Of a stretch of 64,000 nt of DNA, positions 42,125 through 50,441 are shown one piece after another (position 1 is the first letter of the stretch; each line of letters starts with the position of its first letter). The position numbers and the translations under genes were made by a program. The notes beneath the pieces were generated by a model, which did no database searches, was not told where the DNA came from, and saw only the letters and a list, made by a program, of their open reading frames with translations. Source of the stretch: Blastomonas sp. CACIA14H2 (GTDB lineage Bacteria > Pseudomonadota > Alphaproteobacteria > Sphingomonadales > Sphingomonadaceae). Location: contig AYSC01000003.1 in the NCBI GenBank assembly GCA_000503195.1, forward strand, positions 124,001 to 188,000, in the 5' to 3' direction.

Positions 42125-43318
42125 ATGGCTAGCTCGGGTCCCGCGATCGGCTGGTTCATGCTGTCGGAAGCCGACCGCGACGCCGCCCACCGCTTCCTCT
42201 CGAAGCTCTCGTCCGACGGCACGCGCGACGAGCTCGGCTTCGCGCCCATCCACTTCGCGTTCGCCGACCGGTTCTTCCCCGGAACCTCGGTGCAGCACGC
42301 ACAGCTTCGCTACGTCTTCTTCGTCGCCTGGACCTACCAGGAGCTGCTGGAGGAGACTGCCGGTCAGCGGTTCGACCGTGAACTCCTCTTTGACAAGGAG
42401 CGTCGATACTCGATGCGCCTGATGGCAAGCCTCCAGGAGCTTCAGAACTCCGGCATCTCGGGATGGATGAAGTATCAGGCCAAGGAGCGCCCGGTCGTCC
42501 GTGCCAGCACGATCTACTGGACCGCTCTGCGGTCCTGGCGGATGGCAAATCCGGTCGCGGGCATCTCCGGGCCACCGACCGAATCCCAGCTTCAGGGACT
42601 GTGGCCGCGGCTGCTCGCGCGTGAGGACAGCGATGCCTTGAAGACAAGCACGGTCGCGCTCTTCGATGACATTCCACCACCGCCACCTGGCTGGTCTAGG
42701 AAGACCGGGCCACTCGACTTCACGTTGCGGCCCGAAGAGGCGGACTACCTGCGCCGGAAGTGGCGCACGGCAGGCGAGGCGGGGACGCGACCGCTACTGA
42801 GCAGGCTGACCGAGGCTGGCGCGGCACCGGAGTCGCTGTGGTCTCCAAAAGTCAAACAGGTCGCCACCAACGAGGAACGGGATCTTCTCGCTCTCGCCGA
42901 AAAGGCCGCGGCCGTCGCCTGCATCGCCCGCGCCGCCTACGCCGCGCTAGTGGAGACCAAGCGCAACAAGGACCTCGGCGTCGAGGACAAGGTCCACGCC
43001 GAGGCGCTGCCGCAACTGATATCCGAACACCGCGATGCTGCGCTTGCGCTGGACATCGATGCCTTGCGCCTGGCGACCGGGATCGACGCGAACCTCTCTC
43101 GCTTCGTCCAAGTCGTGGTCGACTGGGTGCGAGCTGACCAGCCTCTCGATGCGATCTCGAGAGAGCTTGAGACCCGGGAGCGCGACCTGAAGGATGGCCG
43201 GGCATACTTGCTCAATGAGAAACGCAGGTCGGACTGGAAGAAGGGTATCGCCGAGCCTCTCGACTACCGTTGGCCGGTCGTGCGCGAGATGATCAAGCGC
43301 GTGGGAGGGCAGGCATGA
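42125..43318 (+). CDS. DUF6361 family protein (first gene of a DUF6361-PLD-helicase operon)
   Basis: The 397-aa protein carries the DUF6361 N-terminus: IGWFMLSEADRDAAHRFLSK, then DELGFAPIHFAFADRFFPGT and QLRYVFFVAWTYQELLEE. The family occurs beside PLD nucleases and helicases in anti-phage loci; its biochemical activity is unknown. The rest is helical. The ATG at 42125 (MASSGPAIGW) is the family start, and ATG 42095 would add ten residues. Its stop overlaps the next start by 4 nt (ATGA). Confidence 0.8.
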   Translation: MASSGPAIGWFMLSEADRDAAHRFLSKLSSDGTRDELGFAPIHFAFADRFFPGTSVQHAQLRYVFFVAWTYQELLEETAGQRFDRELLFDKERRYSMRLMASLQELQNSGISGWMKYQAKERPVVRASTIYWTALRSWRMANPVAGISGPPTESQLQGLWPRLLAREDSDALKTSTVALFDDIPPPPPGWSRKTGPLDFTLRPEEADYLRRKWRTAGEAGTRPLLSRLTEAGAAPESLWSPKVKQVATNEERDLLALAEKAAAVACIARAAYAALVETKRNKDLGVEDKVHAEALPQLISEHRDAALALDIDALRLATGIDANLSRFVQVVVDWVRADQPLDAISRELETRERDLKDGRAYLLNEKRRSDWKKGIAEPLDYRWPVVREMIKRVGGQA

Positions 43319-45114
43319 ACTTCGCGCCGTCCGAGCGCATCTCTGTGTTCGGCGCGCTTCGCCCAGACGCTGGACAGTCGGTGTCGAGGGCGATCGTCGC
43401 CACCTACTCGCTGGATCTGATCGCGCTGCTTGGACTCGTGCTCACCTTGGGTGGCGACAGCGAGGCCGAGTTCGAGAACTCTCCGCTAGGACTAGTCAAG
43501 GCATTCGACAGCGTCCAAGGCCGATTGAGAGTGCTCCATCAGGTCGGTCGCATCGTGGCGCCGCGCGCGCACCGCTCGATCCTGCCGCTACTCGACACGA
43601 TGATCGTGCCGGTTCAGGCCAACGAGGCGAAGCACAGCTGGCATCCGAAAGTCGCGCTCGTGCGATACGAGGGCGATCCGGTTCAGTGGCGCTTCTGGAT
43701 CGGTAGTCGAAACCTGACAGGCTCCCGCGACCTCGACGCCGGGCTCATGCTCGTCAGCTCTCGTGAAAAGACCGCGCGGGCAGTTCCGAACATCGCCGAA
43801 CTAGCGCGCGACCTGCTCGCCGACGCCGACCTCAGTTCAGAGGAGCTCGACGAGCTTCGCGCGGCGCGCTGGTTGGCTCCCCCCGGTATCACCGTGCGGA
43901 GCATCCTATGGCGATCGCCGGGCGCGACCCGTCAATTCATCGCGTCACCCCTGATCGGACGCGGCGAGCGGGCGAGCGCGGTCAGCCCGTTCATCGACAG
44001 GACCGGCCTGGCCGAGGTGCTACGCGCCGGCTCGGCCAAGGTCGCTCTGCTCACGACAGACATGGCCGCAGGCGACTGCGCGCCAGTCGAAGGCATCACC
44101 TTTCGGACGGGCACGGCGCCCGAGCCGGAGACATCCGTGTCAGTCGCCCAGCAGCTCGAGGACAAGGAGGCTGAGTTCACCGATCAGCCTCCCGCTGGAG
44201 TGCACGCCAAACTGCTCGCAGTCACAAAGGGCGCTCGGACCGCGCTGATGATTGGGAGCGCGAACCTAACAAAGCGCGGACTGTCGGGGCCCAACGCAGA
44301 GGCGGTGGCTATCCTGGACGTGACGGACGCCGCACTTGCCAACTCGCTTCACGACTTCGTCCAGACCGGGTTCGAATTCCGGGAACGGCCGATCGACGAG
44401 GAACAGGCAGAACAGGAGCGGGCGCGGCGCGACTTGGACGAGCGCATCTCCCTGCTTCTAGAATGCGAGCTGAGCCTCGTCTACGCGAGCGACGGCCTCA
44501 CGCTTTCGGTCGGCAAGGGGGCAGATGCGGCGCTTGCGTCCGCGCGCTTCGAGGTATCGCCGTTTCTCGCCCCGACCACATGGGTCGAACTCGCCGTCGG
44601 CACGCGCGCCGTCCAGCTGATCTCCGGCCTGGTCACCATCAGCGAGCAGACCGCCCTCGTCAGCTTCCGCGCGACCAGCCTGGAGGACGCCAAAATCCAG
44701 CGTTCCTGGGTCCTGACTCTGCCGGTCACCGGTCTCGATGAAGACAAGCGCGACCGCGCACTGCTCGCCCGCTACGTGGGCGCGGCGCGCTTCCGCGACT
44801 GGCTACGGTCGCAACTCGATGGGTTCGACGGGACATCCGGGGAGCGTTGGACCGACGGTCTCGGCTTCGGGCAGCGGGGGGAAGGGGCCCGCGTCTCCGA
44901 CATGTTCACCCTGGAGACGATGCTCGCCTCATGGGCCCGAGATCCGAAGTCTTTCGAACGCAGGACCGCCGGCATGATCGCCATGCTCGGCTCATTCAGG
45001 GAATCCTTCGAAGCCCTAGAGGACGAGGCGGAGCGTCGCGCTGCGCTCGCTGATCTCGATGAGGTCGAGCCGTTTCTGCGGGCGGTGCACCTCGCGGTGC
45101 ATGGAGGCGCCTGA
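43315..45114 (+). CDS. Phospholipase D-superfamily nuclease
   Basis: The 599-aa protein has two HKD-type half sites. The first is HSWHPKVALVRYE with the downstream WIGSRNLTGSRDLDAG. The second is AGVHAKLLAVTKG with MIGSANLTKRGLSGPNAE. In DNA-acting PLD enzymes the two His form the covalent intermediate and the acid for phosphodiester cleavage. The C-terminal 250 residues are mixed and not recognised. It overlaps the DUF6361 gene by ATGA and shares one base with the helicase gene (TGATG), so the three are tightly coupled. Confidence 0.86.
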   Translation: MNFAPSERISVFGALRPDAGQSVSRAIVATYSLDLIALLGLVLTLGGDSEAEFENSPLGLVKAFDSVQGRLRVLHQVGRIVAPRAHRSILPLLDTMIVPVQANEAKHSWHPKVALVRYEGDPVQWRFWIGSRNLTGSRDLDAGLMLVSSREKTARAVPNIAELARDLLADADLSSEELDELRAARWLAPPGITVRSILWRSPGATRQFIASPLIGRGERASAVSPFIDRTGLAEVLRAGSAKVALLTTDMAAGDCAPVEGITFRTGTAPEPETSVSVAQQLEDKEAEFTDQPPAGVHAKLLAVTKGARTALMIGSANLTKRGLSGPNAEAVAILDVTDAALANSLHDFVQTGFEFRERPIDEEQAEQERARRDLDERISLLLECELSLVYASDGLTLSVGKGADAALASARFEVSPFLAPTTWVELAVGTRAVQLISGLVTISEQTALVSFRATSLEDAKIQRSWVLTLPVTGLDEDKRDRALLARYVGAARFRDWLRSQLDGFDGTSGERWTDGLGFGQRGEGARVSDMFTLETMLASWARDPKSFERRTAGMIAMLGSFRESFEALEDEAERRAALADLDEVEPFLRAVHLAVHGGA

Positions 45115-48053
45115 TGGACCTGGTTGCCTTCCAGCGGCGCACCGTAGAAGTCGCCAGCGCGGCGCTCTCCGGTCCGGGAGCGCGCCGGTTCCTCGTCGCG
45201 GACGAGGTAGGACTGGGCAAGACAGTCATCGCGAGGACCGTCGCGCAACGGCTGCGAGCGGCCGGCAAGCGGCTCAACGTCCTCTACCTCTGCCCCAGCC
45301 TGGAGATCGCTGGTCAGAACCGGCCGAAGTTCGTCTCACTCACCGGGATCGACGAGGAGGAATACGAGGCCGGTGGCGACCGCCTGGCCCTGGTCCCGGG
45401 CGAGCTGCCAAAGGAGGGGAAGGGGTATCGCGTCTTCACCTTCACCCCGGAGACCAGCCTTCCAGGGTGGAAGCCCGGTCCGAGGACCGGCCGCAAGGCC
45501 GAGCGGGAGTTGATCCGCGCCGCGCTCGATCGCTACCCGGCGCTATTGAAGCTGGTCCGACGCCTTGACGCGGAGCGCGTCGGCAACGGGCGTAGGCTCC
45601 TGGAGGACCGAGGCGACCTCAGCGGTTTCACCGCTATCGGGATCGAGCGGGCGCTCAGGGACATCTTCGACTGTGAGACCGGAAGTGTCGAGAAGGCGGT
45701 CATCAAGTGGCTTGATCGCGCCGATGTGGATGTCGTGGAGTTCGTTGGACGGTTCCGGTCCGTGCTGGCGCTGGCCGCCCTACGCTCGAAGCAGGTAAAG
45801 CCCGACCTCGTCATACTCGACGAGTTCCACCGCTACGCCGACCTGATCATCCCCAAGGACGAACGCTCAAACGTGCGTCTCAAGCAGGAGCGGGCGCGGG
45901 TGCACCGGCTGCTCGTCGAAGCCTTGCTGGGTGGTTCGGACAGACCTGCCGTCCTGCTGCTGTCCGCGACGCCCTACCGGCTTCGCCGCCTCGATGGCGA
46001 CGAGCTTCATCAGGTCGACCACTACCGCTCACTCATCGACCTGGCCGGCTTCCTTGCCGACGACCCTGACCACAGGGCGGCGGTCGAGGATGCGATGCGG
46101 GCTTATCATGACGCGCTCGAAAAGAAGGGGCCGGACGACTCCATCCGCGAGGCAGTGCTAGCGGCGAAGGAACGGATTGAGGCGCTGCTGCGACCGCTCA
46201 TGGCCCGCACCGAGCGCGCACTCGTGCACAAGGAGGACCTATTCGAGCGCATGAACCCGCAGATCTCTGTGGAAGCGCAGGATCTCGTCGTGTTCAAGCA
46301 TTTCGCCGAAGTCGCGGGGAGCGACTTCGCCGGCTGGGCACCGGCCATGTGGACCTCCATTCCCTATCCTGCGCAGACGATGCACGGCTACAAGGTGTGG
46401 GACCGCCTGAAGGAAGCGAAGCCCGCGCCGATCGAGGCCGGATCCGGGAAGGGGAGTTTTGCCCATCCGCAGATGCGCGAGCTGGCCAGCCTGGCAGGAG
46501 ATCCCGACCACCTCTCCCTACCGTGGCAGCCGCCGACGGTCCCCTGGTGGAAGCTGGAGGGACCTTGGTCGGGCAAGCGACCGCTGCCGGGCAAGACGCT
46601 GCTGTTCAGTCGATGGCGCGGGGCGCCAACGGCCATCTCTGCGCTTCTTTCGATCAGTCTGTCCCGCGGCTTGCGCAAGCCCAAGGAGAAGGCACCTGTC
46701 CCGCTGCTACGACCTGGAGGGAGCGAGACGGGCGCGCTCGTCGGCCTATTCATGCCATGGCCTAACCTCCCGCTCGCGATCGAACCGTCGAAGGAATCGA
46801 CCAAGTCGCTCATCGGGGTTCGCAGGAATGCGCGTCGTCAGCTGGAGACGTATCTGAGGAGCCAGGGGATCATGCTCGATGGAAGGGAAAAGCGGCCAAC
46901 CTGGATAGTGGCCGCGGGGCTCGAGCGGCAGATCTCCGCCTCCGCCTTCCAGCGGATCTCATCGCTTGCTAACAAGGCGAGCAGAGGGGGCAAGGCTAAG
47001 GACTGGACCGCGCTCGAGAGGATATCCCGCATCTCGCCAGCCGAGACGGTAGCTCTCGCTGAACATCTGCTTTCGTCCCCAGGATCGATCCTGGCGCGCA
47101 GTCTAGCGCGGCACCGGATCCCCCAGGAACGTCCGCGGGAACGGCAGCGTGCGTTCGCCTTCGCCTGGGAGAGCCTGCGACCATATCTGGGTCACAGGGC
47201 GTTTGCGGAACTAATCCAGTCGGGGTCGAAGCGGAAGCGCTATCCCGATGCACTCGCCGAGGCGATGCTCAAGGGAGGTTTCGAGGCGGTGCTCGACGAG
47301 CAGATGAGCCTGCTCTCGCAACTCGGGGACGCAAAGGGGCTCGAGATCATCGAACAGCTGTCCGCGAGCCTGTTGGACCGGCCGGGTCTGGTCCAGTTCC
47401 GGCGGGGCAGGACGAAGCACCGCGTCCCGGTCCAAGCCGTCACCCCATTCGCCGGAGGCGAGCAGAGCCGCGGTGGCAAGAAGCCGGGAAAGCGCGTCCG
47501 CAGCGACACGCTGAGGCGGGCGTTCAACTCACCGTTCTGGCCTCACATCCTGTGCACGACTTCGATTGGCCAGGAAGGTCTGGACTTCCACCTCTGGTGC
47601 AGCCGTATCGTCCATTGGGATCTGCCAGGCGACCCCGTGGACTTTGAACAGCGCGAGGGGCGGATCGCGCGCTACGGCAGCCTGGCGGTCAGACGCTCGC
47701 TGGCTCGGCGCCATGCTGATACGGCCCTGAAGGAAGCCGCGTCGGAAAGCCCCTTCGGAAAGCTGATCTCGCTGGCGCGAGGGGAGAAGGATGGCCGCAC
47801 CGGACTCGAGCGCTGGTGGCTTCCGGAAGGCGGACGACCGACGAGCGTCAGCTTCGACTGGCGGTTCAGCCTCCGGTCCGCCCGGCGCGAACGGATGCTC
47901 GACGACCTTCTGCTCTACCGCCTCGCCTTGGGTCAGCCCGATCCCGATGCTTTTCTCCGGATGCTCGAACGCGTTGGTGCTCGCGAATCCGATGCCAGAA
48001 GCCTGGCCATCGACCTCTCCGCGATCTCGCGCTTTCCGGAGGAAACCGCCTGA
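45114..48053 (+). CDS. SNF2-like SF2 helicase
   Basis: The 979-aa motor protein has a first RecA-like lobe with VADEVGLGKTVIA (Walker A), VILDEFHRYADLI (Walker B, DEFH) and LLLSATPYRL. The second lobe comes late, with CTTSIGQEGLDFH and FEQREGRIARYG (motifs V and VI). Between them lies a large family-specific insertion (about 370-780). DEVGLGKT and the QREGRI motif are typical of helicases paired with PLD nucleases in defence loci. It should move along DNA and feed the nuclease of the preceding gene; this is inference. Confidence 0.88.
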   Translation: MDLVAFQRRTVEVASAALSGPGARRFLVADEVGLGKTVIARTVAQRLRAAGKRLNVLYLCPSLEIAGQNRPKFVSLTGIDEEEYEAGGDRLALVPGELPKEGKGYRVFTFTPETSLPGWKPGPRTGRKAERELIRAALDRYPALLKLVRRLDAERVGNGRRLLEDRGDLSGFTAIGIERALRDIFDCETGSVEKAVIKWLDRADVDVVEFVGRFRSVLALAALRSKQVKPDLVILDEFHRYADLIIPKDERSNVRLKQERARVHRLLVEALLGGSDRPAVLLLSATPYRLRRLDGDELHQVDHYRSLIDLAGFLADDPDHRAAVEDAMRAYHDALEKKGPDDSIREAVLAAKERIEALLRPLMARTERALVHKEDLFERMNPQISVEAQDLVVFKHFAEVAGSDFAGWAPAMWTSIPYPAQTMHGYKVWDRLKEAKPAPIEAGSGKGSFAHPQMRELASLAGDPDHLSLPWQPPTVPWWKLEGPWSGKRPLPGKTLLFSRWRGAPTAISALLSISLSRGLRKPKEKAPVPLLRPGGSETGALVGLFMPWPNLPLAIEPSKESTKSLIGVRRNARRQLETYLRSQGIMLDGREKRPTWIVAAGLERQISASAFQRISSLANKASRGGKAKDWTALERISRISPAETVALAEHLLSSPGSILARSLARHRIPQERPRERQRAFAFAWESLRPYLGHRAFAELIQSGSKRKRYPDALAEAMLKGGFEAVLDEQMSLLSQLGDAKGLEIIEQLSASLLDRPGLVQFRRGRTKHRVPVQAVTPFAGGEQSRGGKKPGKRVRSDTLRRAFNSPFWPHILCTTSIGQEGLDFHLWCSRIVHWDLPGDPVDFEQREGRIARYGSLAVRRSLARRHADTALKEAASESPFGKLISLARGEKDGRTGLERWWLPEGGRPTSVSFDWRFSLRSARRERMLDDLLLYRLALGQPDPDAFLRMLERVGARESDARSLAIDLSAISRFPEETA

Positions 48054-48342
48054 GAGATCAGGCGGCCAGCCTCTGGTCGATATGTGCCCTAGGTGCTGGG
48101 CCGCAATGTCCGCTTCTCGCGATTAGCTGACCAAAAGCTGCCTGGCGGCAATCCGCCCAAATGCAGCCACGTTTCGGAGCCGGAAGGTCGAAATTTGAGT
48201 GTCGGGATTTGGTGAGAGAGCTGACGTTGAGCACTTTGCGAGGGAGCGGCCGGTAAGTCCCAAACCCGGTCTTTTGAAGCTCCGGGCCGCAAGCCACATG
48301 AGTCGATTGCACTGAAATTCTTAAACCAAGAGTATCGTTGCC
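48054..48342. other. Gap between helicase and XRE regulator
   Basis: No gene is supported in these 289 bases. In particular there is no HipA-like toxin following the HipB-like gene on the minus strand. Confidence 0.5.
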
Positions 48343-48588
48343 TTAGAAGACATCCTCGATGGAAGGACCACGCTCTCGCGGCCCGATCTTAACTTCGAGA
48401 TCCAGGCTCCCGATCACGCGGAGCAGCGTGCCGAGCTTTACTCCGACGCTGCCGTTCTCGATGGCTGATATGGTTTTCTGCTGTGTGCCGGAGATGCCGG
48501 CCAGCTCTGACTGGGTAATTCCCTGCCGCACACGCGCGCTCTGGATGATTGCACCTAGCTGCTTCGGCAGTCTTACAAGCTGGTTCAT
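48343..48588 (-). CDS. XRE-family regulator, HipB-like antitoxin without a HipA partner
   Basis: The 81-aa protein has a lambda-repressor-type helix-turn-helix: IIQSARVRQGITQSELAGIS, GTQQKTISAIENGSVGVKLG. A short strand follows (LRVIGSLDLEVKIGP), the layout of HipB. GGAGG precedes the ATG at 48588; a longer frame would cover the operator. In hipBA loci HipA follows immediately downstream. Here nothing like HipA is present, so it may be an orphan antitoxin or a local regulator, perhaps of the helicase operon. Two palindromes upstream are likely operators. Confidence 0.82.
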   Translation of the reverse strand: MNQLVRLPKQLGAIIQSARVRQGITQSELAGISGTQQKTISAIENGSVGVKLGTLLRVIGSLDLEVKIGPRERGPSIEDVF

Positions 48589-48609
48589 CACTGCCTCCGC
48601 CGGCCATCC

Positions 48610-48653
48610 TATACCCTGGAAGGTATAATTCCGCAATATACCCTGCGGGGTAT
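48610..48653. promoter_or_regulatory. Two palindromic operators upstream of the HipB-like gene
   Basis: TATACC-N6-GGTATA (48610-48627) and ATACCC-TGCG-GGGTAT (48638-48653) share the half-site TATACC. They are 27 bp apart centre to centre and lie just upstream of the HipB-like start. Paired palindromes of this kind are typical of HipB autoregulation. Confidence 0.65.
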
Positions 48654-49036
48654 CGCCTTGCGCTGTGGCTGCTGAACATCAGGCTTGGCGGGCAATCAAC
48701 CTGCAAGCAGGCAGGCCGACGATACCTTGCCCATTTCGACAGATCTTCGACTGGGGGAGCATGGTCAGCGGCTCATGGCCGAAGGCGCCATGCCATGGCG
48801 CGATCGAACCGCGAGGACACAAAACCGGTACGTATTGCAACAAGAAGGCACAAATAAATCAAACCAAAAAACTTGCATTGGACCGATACACCGTGATACA
48901 TGATGAATGTGCCTGAAACAGTGCTTAGAGACCCAAATGCTGTAAGCAATTCAGACTTAGGGGCATGGCAAGTGGCATTTCAATCTTCGAAATGTGTATA
49001 TAGAAAGTATATCAAATACTTACTTTTTATTTGCTT
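48654..49036. other. Gene-free, AT-rich right end of the island
   Basis: No gene is supported. The last 200 bases are clearly richer in A and T than the rest of the window, up to the attR repeat. Confidence 0.5.
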
Positions 49037-49054
49037 GTCCTCTTCTGGGCACCA
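49037..49054. repeat. attR (18-bp copy of the tRNA-Leu 3' end)
   Basis: GTCCTCTTCTGGGCACCA is identical to the last 18 bases of tRNA-Leu at 14309-14326, but no tRNA body precedes it. It marks the right end of the island. Confidence 0.92.
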
Positions 49055-49058
49055 GACA

Positions 49059-49086
49059 CCCATTCGCTGAGCGCCTCGCGAATGGG
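49059..49086. repeat. 9-bp hairpin just outside attR
   Basis: CCCATTCGC (49059-49067) pairs perfectly with GCGAATGGG (49078-49086). Before integration it would have followed the tRNA-Leu gene directly, so it may be the displaced tRNA terminator. There is no T-run. Confidence 0.4.
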
Positions 49087-49151
49087 CCAAAGCTCCGGAC
49101 CTTCGCGACTGTTGCTCTCTCCCGAGAAGCGGCGTTTCTGCGTCTGCAGGA

Positions 49152-49874
49152 TCAGTCGCGCGGTTGGATCCATCCCTCGGTCTTCGCGCGGCGTTCCGCG
49201 TCCGCGTCGAGTGCTTCACCTGCTGCCATGGTCTGCGCGGCGGCGAGGAGATCGGTGTCGCTGCCGGCCTGGCGGTATTCGGCTGTGCCGGTGCTCTCCA
49301 GCAGCAGTTTCCGTTCGATCTTCCAGCCCACCGAATCGCGGCAGGCGATGCCGCCCCGGCCAAAGTCACGCCACGCCCGGCAGAGTCGGCCGTCGCGTGC
49401 GGCAAAGCTCAGCAGCACGCGCGGCCGCGCGTCGGCGCGCTGTTCGGACACCAGGCGGTTGTCGAGCAGGCTTGCGAGCTCGGCCGGGGCATAGCCTGGC
49501 CGCTCCGCCCGCTGCCAGGGCTGCCAGAGCGCCAGCACGAGCGATGCGGCGATCGCGGGGCCCGCCACCGGCAGCCAGCGGCGGACCGCCGGCGCCAGCC
49601 CGCGCCTCGCGCGCGCCTGGGCAAGGCTCAGCACCTCGGCCGAAGCGGTCCCGGTCTTGGTGGCGGATGCGATCAGGTCCGTCAGTCGCTCGGGCACCGG
49701 CGCGGCGGCGATCGGCGCATAGCGGGCGGACAGTCTCGCCCTGAGCCGGCGATGCCGATCGACCTGGCGCGCCAGCTCGGGATCGACGGCGATGGCGGCT
49801 TCGACACGCTGGCGTTCTTCACCAGCCAGCTCGCCATCGGCAAAGGCGGCAATCATTTCGGGCGTCACAGTCAT
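49152..49874 (-). CDS. Membrane anti-sigma factor (RskA/RsiW-like)
   Basis: The 240-aa protein holds back the ECF sigma factor encoded just upstream. The N-terminal cytoplasmic part reads MIAAFADGELAGEERQRVEA, the usual anti-sigma beginning. One membrane helix lies around 104-120 (WLPVAGPAIAASLVLALW). The C-terminal 120 residues are extracytoplasmic (RPRVLLSFAARDGRLCRAWR) and may sense a signal or be cut. The zinc-anti-sigma H-x-x-x-C-x-x-C motif is not seen. Start and sigma stop overlap by ATGA. Confidence 0.85.
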   Translation of the reverse strand: MTVTPEMIAAFADGELAGEERQRVEAAIAVDPELARQVDRHRRLRARLSARYAPIAAAPVPERLTDLIASATKTGTASAEVLSLAQARARRGLAPAVRRWLPVAGPAIAASLVLALWQPWQRAERPGYAPAELASLLDNRLVSEQRADARPRVLLSFAARDGRLCRAWRDFGRGGIACRDSVGWKIERKLLLESTGTAEYRQAGSDTDLLAAAQTMAAGEALDADAERRAKTEGWIQPRD

Positions 49875-50407
49875 GCCGCGTCCTCCAGCAGGCCCATCAG
49901 CGCGTCGCGCCCGCGCACCAGGCGCGAATTGAGCGTGCCGACGGGGCAGCCGACGATCTCGGCCGCTTCCTTGTACGAACAGCCCTCGACCATCACCAGC
50001 AGCACCGCCTCGCGCTGATCGTCTGGCAGGCGCAGCATCGCGCGATCGATCATCGCGAGCTCGACCGTCGCCTCCTGGCCGCCTTCGGCGCCGATGGCGA
50101 ACCCGGCCTCGTCGGGAACGAAGGTTTCGCCGCGGCGCCGGGTGGCGCGGATCTCGTCGATGAACAGGTTGCGCATGATCTTGTATATCCAGCTGTCGAG
50201 CCGCGTTCCCTGCTGCCACTGATCGCGACGTGCCAGCGCGCGTTCGAGCGCCATCTGGCACAGATCGTCCCCGTCCGCCGATGCCCCGGTCAGGCCATAG
50301 GCGAACCGCCGCATCCGCGGCAGCAGGTCGATCAGCTGGGTCTCGAACGTTTCTGTCAGGGTCCGGGCCTTTCTGATGGATGAAACGCCTGGCCTCGTGC
50401 GTTTCAT
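49871..50407 (-). CDS. ECF-type RNA polymerase sigma factor
   Basis: The protein has sigma-2 (GDDLCQMALERALARRDQW, DSWIYKIMRNLFIDEIRATR) and sigma-4 (LPDDQREAVLLVMVEGCSYK, EIVGCPVGTLNSRLVRGRD). Coordinates use the only upstream ATG (50407, 178 aa). That ATG lies inside a predicted -35 box of the gene's own promoter. The natural family start would be near TETFETQLIDLLPRMR, where a CTG (50359) has AAAGG 8 nt before it. So the true start may be CTG 50359 (162 aa). It forms an operon with its anti-sigma gene and is divergent from the S8 protease. Confidence 0.9.
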   Translation of the reverse strand: MKRTRPGVSSIRKARTLTETFETQLIDLLPRMRRFAYGLTGASADGDDLCQMALERALARRDQWQQGTRLDSWIYKIMRNLFIDEIRATRRRGETFVPDEAGFAIGAEGGQEATVELAMIDRAMLRLPDDQREAVLLVMVEGCSYKEAAEIVGCPVGTLNSRLVRGRDALMGLLEDAA

Positions 50408-50410
50408 CCA
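50377..50410. promoter_or_regulatory. Palindromic divergent ECF promoter
   Basis: TGGATGAAACGC (50377-50388) and GCGTTTCATCCA (50399-50410) form a perfect 12-bp inverted repeat. Read either way it gives ATGAAA-N14-CGTT: 50380-50403 toward the S8 protease and 50407-50384 toward the sigma gene. It matches the patterns upstream of the two following genes. Autoregulation of the sigma factor is inferred. Confidence 0.65.
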
Positions 50411-50441
50411 TGGTTCAGCAAAAAAATCGGACGGAGACGAG

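Larger units (their letters stand above)
14309..49054. mobile_element. Integrated mobilizable genomic island (defence cargo)
   Basis: The ends are an identical 18-bp repeat, GTCCTCTTCTGGGCACCA, at 14309-14326 (3' end of tRNA-Leu) and 49037-49054. Between them lie a P4-type integrase beside the tRNA, a MobF relaxase, a coupling protein, ArdC, AlpA, and several defence systems. Core functions resume outside. No type IV secretion genes are present, so movement would need a helper element. Confidence 0.93.

Noticed and set aside
42125-48053. DISARM system
   Set aside because: A PLD protein and a helicase are present, but there is no DUF1998 protein and no methylase beside them, so DISARM does not fit.
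48054-48342. HipA toxin downstream of the HipB-like gene
   Set aside because: The frames here lack the HipA start and kinase motifs, so no toxin is annotated.
14309-49054. Type IV secretion, phage structural, CRISPR or IS transposase genes in the island
   Set aside because: I looked for them and found none; the element is therefore not called an ICE or a prophage, and no CRISPR repeats were seen.
49059-49086. Normal rho-independent terminator outside attR
   Set aside because: The stem is good but no T-run follows on either side, so it is listed only as a hairpin.
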